A stretch of 64,000 nt of DNA, taken from positions 3,100,001 to 3,164,000 of the forward strand of contig JAVHJL010000007.1 in the NCBI GenBank assembly GCA_036971715.1, written 5' to 3'. Every line of letters begins with the position of its first letter. Within the stretch, counting starts at the first letter, position 1. This DNA comes from Arthrobotrys musiformis (lineage: Eukaryota > Ascomycota > Orbiliomycetes > Orbiliales > Orbiliaceae). The translations under genes and the position numbers were made by a program. Below are positions 35,552 through 48,469 of the stretch, piece after piece. The notes under the pieces were generated by a model. It saw nothing but the letters and a program-made list of their open reading frames with translations. It did not search any database and was not told the origin of the DNA.

Positions 35552-38500
35552 TTACTCCAGGGAGACTCACCAACCGCCTTGTAATTATATCATTGCTTTT
35601 GAATTGTTCCATAGATTTGTAGTTGCTTTTCCTTTTGCGCTTTCCACTCTTTCGCTCACCATCTATTGCATTCAATTTTAATAATTGCTTCATTTCCATG
35701 TGAGATCGTTAGGTTTAAAAGATGACCCACTGCCTTGATCAAACCAAGGGGAATATCATTAAATTTTTTAAGGAAATTTATGTTCGTGGGAAAATAGTGG
35801 AGAATATCAAGCATACGTGGGTCCATAGGGCGATACGGTTACGGGGCCCTAACCGTCAATATCCCGACCAGAAGGACCGTTTGTGTAATTAAAAGGGCGT
35901 TACATTCAACTAGCCCTTTCCTCTCTCCTTTTGAACAAGGGTACGTAGATAGTATCTGGACTATTCCGTCCGACGCTAGATTGAGGAAAAGAAAAGAATT
36001 TCAAGAAAAAATTCGCAAATTCGCAAAATTCCTCTCGCATAAACGGGGTAATTCGAATCCCGGGGGTACGTGAGATTCCGATTAAGTCTTTTCAAGATAC
36101 CTTAAGTACTGAAATTCGAAAGATAGTAGACTAGGATCAATTAAAATAGGATCTTTGCCAAAGCTCTTACTCTCTGAAAACTTTGATACAAGGTGTAAGT
36201 TTTCAGAGGAGTAAGCAGGGGTACCTTGGTTCACCGACCGCGATATTGGGATAGAAAGATGAATTTGATTATCTTTTGTCCTACCTCAAGTTGACATTGC
36301 AAAGGGTCCATTCTCAATTTTGCGAAAGTCTCTAGGCCCTAGGCCTCTTGGGTGAAGAGTAAATCGATCTTCTCCGCTCCAATCTCGCCGATACAGTCCG
36401 GCAATTCGAGCAAATCGAACTGCCGTCGACCGGCTACACCATTGCAACAATGATACCCTTTCTCCTAAACACCATTTCCATTGAAAGGGCCATCAAATAT
36501 TTGAAAATATCCCAATATTTTCGAAGTTAGTGGGCGAATCCAGCCCGATTCGTAGTAGAATATTACTCGAAGCGGAATATTGCGTGATATCTTGATACTT
36601 TTAAATTTTTCCGCCGGATAACACCTAATAGAACCGACATGGCCATAGTAATATGGTATCTTGTTCCCCGAAATAAGTGTAATCTAGACTAACCTTGATT
36701 TTCGTTCTTATCTGGATGTTCTAAGCGTGCATATTCTGACAGGATTCGCTTACTCCGTCTCGGGACTTCACTATATATGATGACGGGATCGATTTGTTAC
36801 ATCGAGTTCTCAAAATTAATATCGCAAAGGACTCGTAGACAACCTGTCAAAGGATTAGCTAGATCTATAGATGAAGGAATGCGGAACTTTCCCTTGGTAC
36901 ACACGCAAGAGGATGCTAGGGACAACTGGCCATCACATGCACCAATATATCCTTCTCTATTTTTCGATTCCCTGAACCATAAGTCGGCCCAATTATAACT
37001 TAAGACTAAAGAACTAGAGGCATCTATCGATTTCTGGTGTCATGCACGTCGGCTTAGAAGTCGGCATGGCAAGAGCCTCAGACCTATCATCCTACATGCA
37101 GGCACATATCCCCCCAATTTATGTACACCTTTCACCTACGTGGTACCGAAAGGAAAAGCTAGATATGCATGATGGAGACAAAAGCCGCCTCAACTTTCCG
37201 CCCTATCCTTGCAAAACTAGTCGTGGATGCCCCAGATACCCAGATATCTTAATAATCAAGACCATTCTTTTTTTTTCTCTTTATCTTTCCCTTCAGAGCG
37301 ACTAAGTTTTGTATCAGGTCCGACAGGGAAGAAGGGGTATCGGAAGGAAGGGAAGGGAAGGGAAGGTAGGAGATATTGAAAGGGATTCTCGCATGGTTGA
37401 AATTTCGAAACCATTCTCCCAACAGTTATCCATCCAATCACAAAGAAGATTCGTGGGTAAATGAGAAGGTATGAAATTATAAAGGGGGGAGCAATTGAAG
37501 ATACTTTTGCAAGCCGTCGAAGAGGTACCTCCCGATTTGTTCAACCTGTGTAAGGGGCCTAGAGTCGCTTTCCTGAAGGGGTGGTGGGGCATTGACCAGG
37601 CCAAATCGATACCGGGTCATCAGTACGGGACCCGTGGCTTGGGATATCCGAATACCGGTCACGGTCATGCCTAGCTTCATATCCGGGTGTCTCAATTGCC
37701 AATAGTGGGGTTCTAAAGCCCCGGAGCCCTAATATTGGTAGCGCGCATGCGCAGCCACTACTATATAAATGGAACTTGGCTGCATTACCCGGCATGGCAG
37801 GTCAGAGATCTATGAGACCATCGACTGCTTTTCCCAGAAGATGATCCATACGCATATGTAGCTACAGATCGTAAGATAGACAAGGGGACATAGCACTAAC
37901 AGAACAGATCAACGGAACCCAAGAACGAAAGCCCCCATGATAACACTAGAAACAAGCGCCAAATAGGCAGCACACTTCTATAATGCATCCCACATAGAGG
38001 GCTCGAAAGAACTTCGAAATGAAACCAGTAGATCCCAGCTTGACTCAAGCTTCTGTGCCTCTCGTAAAAGAGGCCTCGAGGCTTAAGACCAATCAGATGC
38101 GCTAGCAAGGTTCATTGACAGATGCCAGATGCCGCTCCTGCTGACATGTGGGGATTGTGGGAAAATTCGCAAAGGGCGGCCTTATGCATACGTGTACGCG
38201 GTGCCAGACGAATCGCGAGCAAAATGCGGCTGTGGCGGTCTTAGAGCTCGAGCCCGCTAGTTTGTAGGTGTGTGGGGTCCTTTGTCATGAAGGTCGAATA
38301 TAGAAACCGCACATATGTGTGCGCACACAGTGATATTGTATACATCCCTAGCTTTGAAAGAATATTTGTAAATTGAGACCCACGTCGCCACAGCTTGATT
38401 TAGATATGTATTTTAAGCTTATTCGACCGCATGGTTATGGTGTGTTCCGGACCCACCACTACCTTAGAGTCAGGCAAAATTTAAAAACGTGATTCAGACG

Positions 38501-41500
38501 CTTATTTCCGGAGTCGAGACTACGATATCGGGGTCTCTTACTGATCAAAAAAGTCTGGATACGCCTCACAGGAACGGGGAGGCCACCGGTTCCTAGGCCG
38601 AACTTCGAGCTTCGACCCTTCATGCTTCATCGCCATGCATTCAGGAGCAAATCTCCCCGTGCCCGGTATATAGCGGCCCCGGCTGACCTGCATGCAATAT
38701 ATTAATATCTAGCTACGTGGTGGCGCGAATGAGTCAATTGAACGCAATGGATTCACGGGTGCATTTATCCGCATATGCAAGAGAAAATCTCGTGATACTC
38801 GAGCTACTACTCATCTACCCGAAGGGTTCAGCAATGGTATCGCTGATTACGGCGACTCCGAATAGAGTAGGCAATTCCTGGGGTTGGCTGTTGTAAGCAG
38901 TTTGTGTTGGCTTTGTCAGGGTATTCCAGAACCCGGTCGCTCGAACCGAGCGAATCACAAAGCTCTCCTGATATATACTTGGGTATATGCTTCCTGACCG
39001 AAAAACTTTCAGCTTTTGAGTCCAGTGCATTGGTCTTAAAATAATAGTCGTGACATGCAGCTACTGGAAAAGTAGTCACAGTAGCTACTAGTGCTGCAGC
39101 GCAATTTCTCTTTTTCTTTCCTTCCCTTTCCTGAGATCTTTCTTGCTTTTCGTCCCCCCCAAGTATATGTATAGTATACATATGATTCCATGGGTACCAA
39201 GCTCAAGGGTGGTACTGCCGTTCAGCCTTACGACTTACATGACATTCAACCTCGTCTCTGTCAGTCCCATATCGCGTCGTGGCGTCTGCAAATAGCTAGG
39301 AACGGGTAACACTCTGCATATATGTCCTTCGGGCCTTCAGCTGGTCCGAATTCAGTGACTAGTATCAGCGCTCTACCTAAATTGGAATATAAGATATAGC
39401 TCCACCCAAGGACATTGCGGTGTCCTCTACGTTAATCATCATGGATAATCTTGAGTGACAGCTATTCGAATGTGAGCCTATGGCATGGAAGAAGGCCCTA
39501 AAGTTGGGCGGTATGGGGACCAGTAGGCTGTTTACTTAGAATTGACCCGTTATGATTCGGTCCATAAAACATGTCAAGGAATTGATCTGTATCGTCAGAA
39601 CAGAATTAAGTCCTAGGGCTAGCCTTATACCTACTAGAATATTGTTCAATTGAAGAAGTGACTGGGCATGGGTATTACGAAGCAGGCCAGGTAACTGGTA
39701 CGAGGTTGCTAATGCGGCCGTAGCAATGCATCATTTAGAAAGCATTCTACAAGTATCGGCCGAAATTCTAGAAAATACATACATGATACCATTGCTTCAA
39801 ATTTTGTCATAGCACGTTCCTTGTGGAACCGAGAATATCCTAGCTTAATATATCATTGTAGTTGACCCCCGTTCCCGATCATGAACGTTCGCCACTCGGT
39901 AGATAGGCCTCTCACTGGTTGCCACTCTTCTAGTGCTTTACGATTCAGCCTTACAGCCCTGCATGCACCTTGATGAGGAAATGAAAAGCTCCACTCCAAG
40001 ACGCCATCACCGGACCGAGGTAGTTCGAATCAGAAAAGCTTGACTTTGAGCTACAAGCTCTACTCGAGCTTCCAAACGGATGCTGTTATCTGGACCTGCT
40101 CCACTAGCTACGAACCTGTAGCAAATTGATATCAATTCTAATTCTAAGACATCGCTGGCGCTTTTCTCAGCTGCCTAGTCGTTTCCGAATGCGTACCAAA
40201 CCCACATGAGAATTTGTGGCACGTCCATGCAGAAGGGAAAAGAGAAGGAGGGAAAAATATGCCCAAAAGTTTCACAATGAGGGAAATAACGAGATAGTTT
40301 GCGCGATAGTATGCATTGTTACGTCGTTCTTCAGAAAACATCGTAGTACAAGTCAGAAGTTCAATATTATGCAGCCGCCAGCCGGCATACCTCGCTACCC
40401 TTGCCTTCAGCCCTACGAGACAGTCCTGCGTATTCCTAAATGTTTTTTTCCATTCCTCTCCCTCAGTCACTTGCCCTTGTCGATACGATCCGTAATGGAA
40501 ATGTTCAGCGGTCGCGGGGGGCTAGCGAAATCTTAGAAGAAGTGGTCTGAATTCGAATTAATTATCATGTCGCTCGCTCCGAGAGTGACAACCAGCCGAT
40601 TGAAGAGCTTTTCGTGTAAACGTTATAAACCCAGCACATGCATGTGCGTGAACATCGCCAACCATGAAACTCAGGCTAGGGCAAGGTTGCGCAGAGCTAG
40701 AGACGATCGTAAACTTTCTCAGTCGGTTATTTTTCCTAAGGAACCATCCCTCGCAGGGCTGAGCAAGAGTTTTCTGCAAGGCTATGATTCTCGAATACGA
40801 GATATGTGAGGATGTTCCTCGTCCACATCTTTACCCTGCAACTAACAGTTTGCCACTAAATATAGGACTTGGCGGGACAAACACCCATTGCATGCTTGTC
40901 CCTTTGAAATCTTTGACAAACTGTATTCGAAGCACGTGGTTCCGCCAGGACACCTCAAGCTGTGACGACGGCGCCAGAGCTGCAGAGCATCATGGCACAA
41001 TAAAATGAGTCTTATGACACTGTCTCCAAAAGGGATGATGATATTCCCATTCCTACGAGCACGGGCTTAAGTGGCCTTGCGCACATTCGGATTCAAATTC
41101 GAGTTTAGCGCACCCGTCGAGTCCGACAGGTTCCGTTCTTCACAGTTCGGGCGGGGCGAGGGCATCATATGTCAGGAAGCCCTTGAATCCCGGGATCCAA
41201 ACGGCGATCCTACTGGCACTAGAACCAGATAGCTTCCTCAAGCATATGATGTACCAGGTACCTCTATGGTTTCAATACTACTTGACAGTCCGATAGGGGA
41301 ATATTTTTTGAAGTTCGACAACATAAGACAATCGTTGCCTGATAGTTTCGCGGCCGGCAGCCTTATATCATGTATCGTGGACCGAAATACTTCACCATTC
41401 ACCGTCAGGACAACAGTACCCTCGGAGAAGCAAGGATTTTCACCAAATTCCTGAGAATACAAACTGCTCTAGACCCTTTCACATCCTGACTTACAACCAT

Positions 41501-44500
41501 ATCCTTTTGGTCCCGAAGGCTTTACTTTTACTCCTTCTGAGGGCTGTCGGTTCTCCCAAATGTAACACTCCATTCAAAGAATGTAACCGTTCATTTACCA
41601 GGAATTGAGCAGAGGTGGTCGTCAGCCTGTCGGCCTGGGCCAGCTTGGTTGGAACCGGAATGCAAATGCGGCCCCTCTCTCCGCAAACTCGCTAACCCAA
41701 CCGATAATGCGGCGGTGAGTTATCGGGCCCGCTTCTTATTTCGCAATGTCTCCTTGGCATTCTTGAAGGAGGATGCATGGGTGATTCCAGCAACAGGATC
41801 ACCGACACTTGCGTGAAAGAAGGTTTTTACTGCATTTATACCGACGGTTTCTTAGAGCTGCAGCAGAGCGAAATAGGCTGCCATCAGTAGGAGCGCACGA
41901 GTCATTTTTTTGGTGATTCGATTCTCCCTATCGAGAGGCCGAGAACCCGCAAATCCGCACTGGATGCATTCGTAAACGCGTACGGTTTAGAGGCTACAGT
42001 TTAGATACAAATTGATTAATATAATTTGATACACATGCATTTGTGTATTGATAAAGTTTGTGGGCACTTTGACCTTCTTTTGGAGGGCACCAAAACGCTG
42101 TTGCGACCAGGATATATCCGAGAACTCCGCCCGTTATCGATATGCTCATGATGTGGTATCGTGATGTGAACCATAATCGATACATGTATACAAGAGGTGC
42201 TCGCGCTATCATCGTTCACGTCATATGTGGGTAGGTAAAGAGAAAAAGTGACCCGAAAGTCCATTGACCAATGATTAAGCGTCATGAAATGCAATGCAAG
42301 TGAAGGTTTCGTTGAAGCTTCGAAGGAGCTCGTGGGCGAAGCTCATGAACTCCACGCGGGTCGCGGTGCCGGTCGCTCAATTATGCACATTCCAGTGGGC
42401 TTATACTTTAATTTTTCCCACGAGAAAGAACCGGATCTATCTCATGCCAAACGGTGCGAAGAGCTAGAATCCGAGCCTCTCGTGTAGCAATAGCTGAAGG
42501 AGCTCGAAAAATAGTAAGAGGCCGGAATCTTGTACGTTGATACGGATCCAGGATTGGAAAGCTAGCTTATGATCGCGTAAGAGCCCCTTCAAACCCGATA
42601 GATGCGTTACAGGGTCTCGTACATGTAATGGGCATGCTACAGCTAGCTATCTTGAACGCAGAGAAGCTGTCGAGACACATAGGTAATATACCAGCATTCT
42701 GCTTAGTTTTCTCTTTTTTGCCTTCGTGTCACAGCGGACTAGAAGCTTACTTATCCCTTTGGAAGCAGGCAGATTTCCAGACGGACTCGCGCACGGACAT
42801 CAGCTGCATATTGAGGTGCTGGGGAAGGAAAGAGCCCCACTTTGCCAGGTACGATTCTAACAATACTCCAGAGACAACACACCAGCTGTCAATTCGACAT
42901 ACTCCATCCTGTACACGGCAGCATTATGTAGTGTTTGTCGGCTTCCGTGGGCCAGAGAGTACAAGGGATGCTCGATGGAACCCTGGTAGAACTGTTACTT
43001 TCTCCACCATCTCCCGGCCTTATGGTAAGGTTTTCGGTGCCTTTGCAGTGGTGCTTGCTTGCTTGCTTGCATAAGCCTGAACGTCAGCAAGTGAATGGTG
43101 GATAATATACGGAGTAGAACAAAGATTGCAACTTTTCGAGGTGCTAGCATATGCACATATTTACAAGGAATCCGTAAATCAAGCCTTCAAGGGTTTCTCC
43201 CATCGACCCATCTTAGTAGCGTCGCGTCCGGCGATGTTTCTACATTTAGGAGACGGTCGATAAAGTAGTTATGCCTAAAGGTTACTCCATGGGGATCTCA
43301 AATCTCACCCAGGCGCCTCTTCATGCTGAAGACAGGACAATGATATTATTCCAGCACGAGCGCGATCTAGTTTTTCCAGAGGATCATATGGGCTAACTAT
43401 CTAAGAAGTAAAAGTTCCTCGCGTGTCCACGCAACCCAACAATATATCTTATGATCTTGGTCGTCGGACGGAGAATAGTAGGCTAATGTACATGTATATA
43501 TTCTAATTTGAGCCAAGGAATCTAGTAATAGCTTTTTCGACATATGTTCAACTTGCGTTCCGTAAAAAAGAAGGAGGAGGAGGAGGAGGGGAAGGAGAGG
43601 GATACGCCTCTTTGAAGGCGGGAAACCCGATTTCCGCAAGAGTGCATGGTTTATAGCCACCTATATTACAATATTAACAGCCGGCCTTTAGCTTATGTCA
43701 ACCCCGTATTATATAAGACCGGAGATTGCAACAAAGTCCACCAAGGGCGACATTCATTCTTTCCAACCATTTGATAACAAATCGTGAAGGGGCGGCCATA
43801 TTTCCGCAAACTTTTAAACGTTTATATCTTCCTTTGAAGGTTGGATGGCCCCGATCAGCAAATCAGACAAGGGACCTTAAGTCATCCATAGATTTCAGTG
43901 CACCGATGACATTCAGTCTGGGAAACAAAGCTGCCCCATTTAACTCTTGAAGTCTTACAATTTCGATATGGTATAGTAACAAATTTGTTGATTTCATAGA
44001 CTTGTACTAAGCGGCTGGGCCGAAAAGCTTCGAAAGGGAGCTAGAATGTTCTTGCATGCGACGATGTCATCAAGTCGCACGATAAACCCACAACAAGAAT
44101 GCTTATATATCTAATTGGGTCGTCGAGTGGATTTTTTAACTGGATTTGGAAACCTAACTGTGGGTCTAAGGATCTGGCCGAATAGGAGGGTAGCATTTGA
44201 AAGGTTAGTTTCATGGGTACCTTTTGCATAATACTTGAATGCTTTTGTTTCGGTGTTCGGAATTTAGCTGCATGGAGCCAACGTATGTATGTAGGTACTT
44301 AGGCACAGTACATAACTTGGGACGGAGTCGGGTAGATTGAATGGACTATATGCGGTTACTCATCAAGGTATCTTTGCTGCCGTCTTAGTAGGAATTCCTC
44401 AGTATACTACTTATATGATTAGTCATGAAAAAACTCTGTGGGAAAGTCGAACATCGAACATCGAGCACCAAGGCAAAGTGCCAGCACCAAAGAATTTTAG

Positions 44501-45025
44501 GGGATTCTGGAAAAGTGAATCTTTTGGGGAGAAAATTTTAAGCTAGCGCTTTGATTCGCGTCCGAGCTTTTATTGATCTGGATAGGTATCTAGATACAGG
44601 AGGTAGCGGCGTTTGATAGTACAGAGGGAAGAAGGAACACAAGGAAAAAGACATAAGCTATAGCTGTAAAAGGAAGAAAGAACTTTCAAAAAACCATACC
44701 CAAAAATGAAGACTTAGTAAAAGCTATAAAAATGAAAAAAGGTATCTTTGAGAAGCGAAGGTAAAAGAAAATATCGCAGAATAATAACGAATGTGAACGA
44801 TGATATACACCGATAGTTGAACGAGTGACCAGCCTTTGGAAAAGGTTAATGAAACGAAGACGACATATTCATAAGGAAAGCTTTTTATAACCATAAAGCC
44901 CGTTATTCGCCAAACGAAAAACATCAATAAGAAAATAAAACAAAAGGTAGATAACTCCAGCGCAAGATGCAAAGCCCAGGTATTAAAAACAGTTTAGATG
45001 ATCGAAAAGCGGCAAAATGAGACCT
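35552..45025. other. 9.5-kb gene-free spacer
   Basis: No intact gene found on either strand. Short frames are numerous but overlap in several frames and lack splice or family support. A long hairpin lies at 36166-36215. A stretch at 40784-41008 ends in GLGGTNTHCML, faintly like a ketosynthase motif, but nothing around it agrees. The region is probably repeat-derived or decayed DNA. Confidence 0.55.
36166..36215. repeat. Long inverted repeat (hairpin)
   Basis: Left arm CTTACTCTCTGAAAACTT (36166-36183) and right arm AAGTTTTCAGAGGAGTAAG (36197-36215) are reverse complements except for one extra G, around a 13-base loop. It could be a transposon terminus remnant or a structured RNA; nothing in the sequence decides. 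Confidence 0.8.
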
Positions 45026-46138
45026 TCACGGGGTGAGTCCCTGGTTCTGTGGGAGCTCGTCATGGAGCTGCTGTTCCCTCCAGAAATCTGCCCATTGGAG
45101 GACATCTTCGCCGAGAAGTTCGTTTTTGATACCATAGAGACCGTCTTCAAATTCGCGGTCTTCCTCGCCACCGCTAACATCTCCTTCGTGCTTTGCGGTA
45201 GTATAGTTGCTGCTTGCGCTGCGAGTCATATCTGATGCTGGGCTGGCTGCCATCCCCATGTTCCAATCCCGGACGTATTGTAAAGAAGCATGTTCTTCTG
45301 GGAAATCCCAAGCACTAGCAGGGTTTTGCCAGGATGGTTCGCCAGTCCATAAGTGATCCTGCTCAGTGGCAAGGTCGACAATGTCTGGGCTGATTCTGAG
45401 TCCATCGGAGAATGTTCCAGAGAGGTCATAGTTGCCAGCCATGGCCTGTTGGAGATATGGATCGTATGCTAACTGGGTGGTCTCCATCATATCTTCGGCA
45501 CCGTATGGAAGAGGGAGGATAGTGGGTGGACACGATGGATATGCCTTCATTGGATATCCCTGTGGCATGGCATCGGGGATGTTGTAAAATCCCGGAGTAG
45601 GAGGAGAGAGCATAGTGTGGCGACGCTCTTGTTTTCTGGCTTGCTGGTAGAGCGGTGGGCTGTGGAATGGAGTCTTTGGTTGTGGGAGATGTGATAGTGA
45701 TCTCCTCTTAGTCTGGTGGTCCTGTGGAGCGCTCTGACGTGGAAAGATATAGGCGGCCTCGCCAGGAGACGCTCGGGACTGCGGCGGAGAATCGGTCTCT
45801 GGAGAAGAGGCTCTATTTTCAAGTTCGAGAAGTCTTCTCTTTAACTTCTTGCCTGTGTATTTAAATCTGATATTAGTTTTCCGCGCACTCCACACTAAAT
45901 TATATGTTTCTAAGAATTTCAAGAACATACGATAGTTGCGCTGGGCAATTCTATTTTGTATTCTTCGGCGTTCAGCCAAATCTGTAATCTTGGTCCAATC
46001 CTCTTCTGGGCGCGCCTGACTCAACGAGCTATTGCTCGGGCTCTTGCTACGCTTTCTGGGAGCCATGTCTGCTGGCATTGTATGCAACATCGCCTGTGTC
46101 GCTGTTGGTTCTGTGTGAAGTTGGAAGAAGGATTGCAT
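45026..46138 (-). CDS. bZIP transcription factor, AP-1-like
   Basis: Exons 46138-45931 and 45852-45026 (minus strand) encode 344 residues. The basic region is RRRIQNRIAQRNYR (residues about 57-70), of the N-x-x-A-Q-R-x-x-R class of fungal AP-1-like factors. It continues directly into KKLKRRLLELENRA, a short zipper. The 78-base intron splits the last basic-region arginine codon (C|GC), starts GTATG and ends CACAG. Removing it restores the normal basic region/zipper spacing. The remainder is Pro/Ser/Gln-rich with an acidic C-terminus (GGEEDREFEDGLYGI, EDVLQWADFW), typical of an activation region. No cysteine-rich domain of the Yap1 oxidative-stress type is visible. It would bind DNA as a dimer in the nucleus; targets unknown. 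The first ATG was chosen; others lie at codons 17, 21 and 25. Confidence 0.93.
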   Translation of the reverse strand: MQSFFQLHTEPTATQAMLHTMPADMAPRKRSKSPSNSSLSQARPEEDWTKITDLAERRRIQNRIAQRNYRMFLKFLETYNLVWSARKTNIRFKYTGKKLKRRLLELENRASSPETDSPPQSRASPGEAAYIFPRQSAPQDHQTKRRSLSHLPQPKTPFHSPPLYQQARKQERRHTMLSPPTPGFYNIPDAMPQGYPMKAYPSCPPTILPLPYGAEDMMETTQLAYDPYLQQAMAGNYDLSGTFSDGLRISPDIVDLATEQDHLWTGEPSWQNPASAWDFPEEHASLQYVRDWNMGMAASPASDMTRSASSNYTTAKHEGDVSGGEEDREFEDGLYGIKNELLGEDVLQWADFWREQQLHDELPQNQGLTP

Positions 46139-47957
46139 TTGAGGTCGTGTGAGTATGTGTTGTATGTTGGAGTTGACGTTCCCGGCCGAAAGCCCCGGTT
46201 GTTGACGAACTTAACGTTATTACGCTATTACAAGATTCTATTGCGCTGTTGCAAAAAAAGGGATGTCTAAGCCCGATTGAAAACAAGGAGAAAGACCCAA
46301 GTGCGGAGAGGGGACCAATATGAACGAAGAAAGGTCAGAAGGAGATATCGATGCGCGAGACGTATGTATAAGTAATTAAGAATGTGTGAGAGATACAATG
46401 CGCTGTATATATATATGTATGTGGAGAAGAGGTAAGGTAAAGACGAGATGGATAGGAACTCGACAAAGGATGAGGAGGAGCGCTCTTCGAAGATATATAT
46501 GTTTTATGACGAAGGAATGAGGACTTGTTCTTTTGAATATTGCTTGATCAGATGCAGTTTCGAGAAGTGTCGTTCCTAAAGACGGGAACGAGGCTCTTTT
46601 TTAACTTGAACTGCAGACTAGTTAGCGGGTCAGTTTTGGAACAAGGGTGCGGCGCCATGAACAAAGCTCTTTTGCTACAGGCCTGCACGGAGTATGGGAG
46701 TCCATGCTATGTTCAACAGGCTGCCCCACGAAGCCGGCACCGCCGTGCTCGAGGAAAAAGGAAAAATACACTGCCAAAACAAGCTGCATGCATCTACTAC
46801 ATATTGGCTCTGAAAGGTGTTCAAGAAGCAAAAAACAAAAAATGGTACCGATTGATTCTTTGCTTTTTGAATACACCATTTTTGAAAACCCCTGCATGTC
46901 AAATGGCTCCAGGGCTGGTGAGGTACACGGTACAAGTACCGCCCAAATTTGCGATCCTGTCGTTATCCAAATTGGCTCAGGGCACAAAGAGCGGCGGGTT
47001 ATTGCTTGGTTCCTTCGCAGCCTCCCAAAATTGCAGGGTTGAAGGCTACTCCGGTGCATAGACCCCCAAGAGTGTTTGGCCTGTTACAGTGTTCTGATTG
47101 GTTGCCTTATCTGTTTCCTGCAATCACAGCTAAGGCTGTCTAACCGGGCGCTCCCCGGAAACCTTTCCCAGTACCCCAAATCGTAACCGGCTCGGGCCCC
47201 GCCCCCTAACAAAGTTTTCCCCGAGGGGCATATTATTAGTATAGGCGGAGCACTAACATTTGGGGTAGGGATTTTCTCCATATTGACCTTCCTTCACGTC
47301 GTAGACACGATTGCATAGCACCGGGGCTTTATCGAAACTTCGCCAGGCAGCTTGCAGAGCTTCATCTATTATTTTTATGAGCTGCGGATCGCCTTTCCAC
47401 ATATTTCTCTAACTCGGTTGTATGGGAAGGCCGTGTGCATGACTATGTGAAGCAGCTATCAATACCTAGCCTCGAATCCAATCAATCCCAACCTCCTCGA
47501 CTATTGACTATGTGCATACATTGCATCGTAAATAGGCACAGGCCGCAAGACCCCGCCCAAGAGGCATTATAGCTAGGTCTTGGAATTTGAATATCTGAAT
47601 CATCGCCCACAGAGACAGAGGGTGACGGAGAAGGCTAAGGAGCTCGTATATCTAAAATCACCATGTTCCTGAGATACCCGATTTAGAAGAATCGAATCAA
47701 GTTTCCTAGAAAGGCAGAATCTAATATCAAGATCAAAAATTTTCTTCTAAGAGGCGAGGCCCGGGTTTGTGACAATTCTTTCCTCGCCCGATCCCATAGA
47801 TAGCCATAGCAAGAGTGAACTTTGACAATTAATCACGTTTTGTCGCCGCCTCTGGCTCGATTCTCCTTCCATGGATCCAACAAATGAGCCAACAGGCCTG
47901 ATTTGGTCGTAACCACCGCACAATCACTCACAATTCAATTTATTAATTTGTTGCAGG
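46139..47957. other. bZIP upstream region and spacer
   Basis: The first few hundred bases should hold the bZIP promoter and 5' UTR. Between 46540 and 47061 three overlapping frames on both strands stay open (up to 173 codons); their products look unlike any family and lack splice support, so I do not call a gene. A partial GCCTCGAATCCA unit occurs near 47469. Confidence 0.45.
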
Positions 47958-48139
47958 CCGCGGGTAACGTTTCAAGAAGTATTTGCAACACAGAGCGGCT
48001 GGTGTCCGGTGTTTGTCATAATTGCGGAGAGAAAGTGGGCCGTTGCAGAACCAATCATTGTATGCAGGAATATGGCCTTCTCGACAACAACCTAACCAAC
48101 TTTGCGAATGCAATGCAAGAATATCTATGCAACGCCTGA
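47958..48139 (+). pseudogene. Possible terminal exon of a cysteine-rich protein, fragment
   Basis: A T-rich acceptor (TTAATTTGTTGCAG) leads into an open frame to the stop at 48137-48139. It encodes VCHNCGEKVGRC, RTNHC, and a C-terminus with LLDNNLTNFANAMQEYLCNA. Codon choice looks natural. A second frame across the same exon also stays open, which weakens the call, and no upstream exon with matching phase was found. An A27 run follows about 70 bases downstream. It may be a broken gene copy, or chance. Confidence 0.25.
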
Positions 48140-48212
48140 GAATCCCTACGAATAGTTTCAAGATATCATGACAATGGTGCTCATAGACTTTCGTGGCTTT
48201 TCATGACACTTC

Positions 48213-48239
48213 AAAAAAAAAAAAAAAAAAAAAAAAAAA
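48213..48239. repeat. A27 homopolymer
   Basis: Run of 27 A residues about 70 bases after the possible cysteine-rich exon. It could be the tail of a retroposed sequence; no target-site duplication was seen by eye. Confidence 0.85.
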
Positions 48240-48469
48240 GACTATAATAGGGGCTTCATATGACAGGACCAGTTTGCGCTGAGATAGTGGAGCCAATCTG
48301 CAAGTCGTGGCAACCGTTGGCTCCACCGCACAAGGGTCCCTTATTTCGATATTCGCACTTGGCGAAAGGATACAGACGTGGAACGAGCAACATCTCGTTA
48401 TGACTGATGGCCCTTTTCGCCATCTTGATGGGGAACTCGTCTAGTTCGGTCCATTGAACAATACTCTAT

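Noticed and set aside
36031..36075. TTCGAATCCCGGGG sequence considered as a tRNA T arm
   Set aside because: The loop is too long when the stem pairs, and no matching D or anticodon arm lies at the right distance.
40784..41008. Stretch ending GLGGTNTHCML, faintly like the end of a polyketide ketosynthase domain
   Set aside because: Only a handful of residues match; no catalytic Cys/His motifs or adjoining PKS domains are visible in any frame.
46540..47061. 173-codon plus-strand open frame
   Set aside because: A second plus frame and a minus frame are also open here, so openness is not informative; composition is atypical and there is no splice support.
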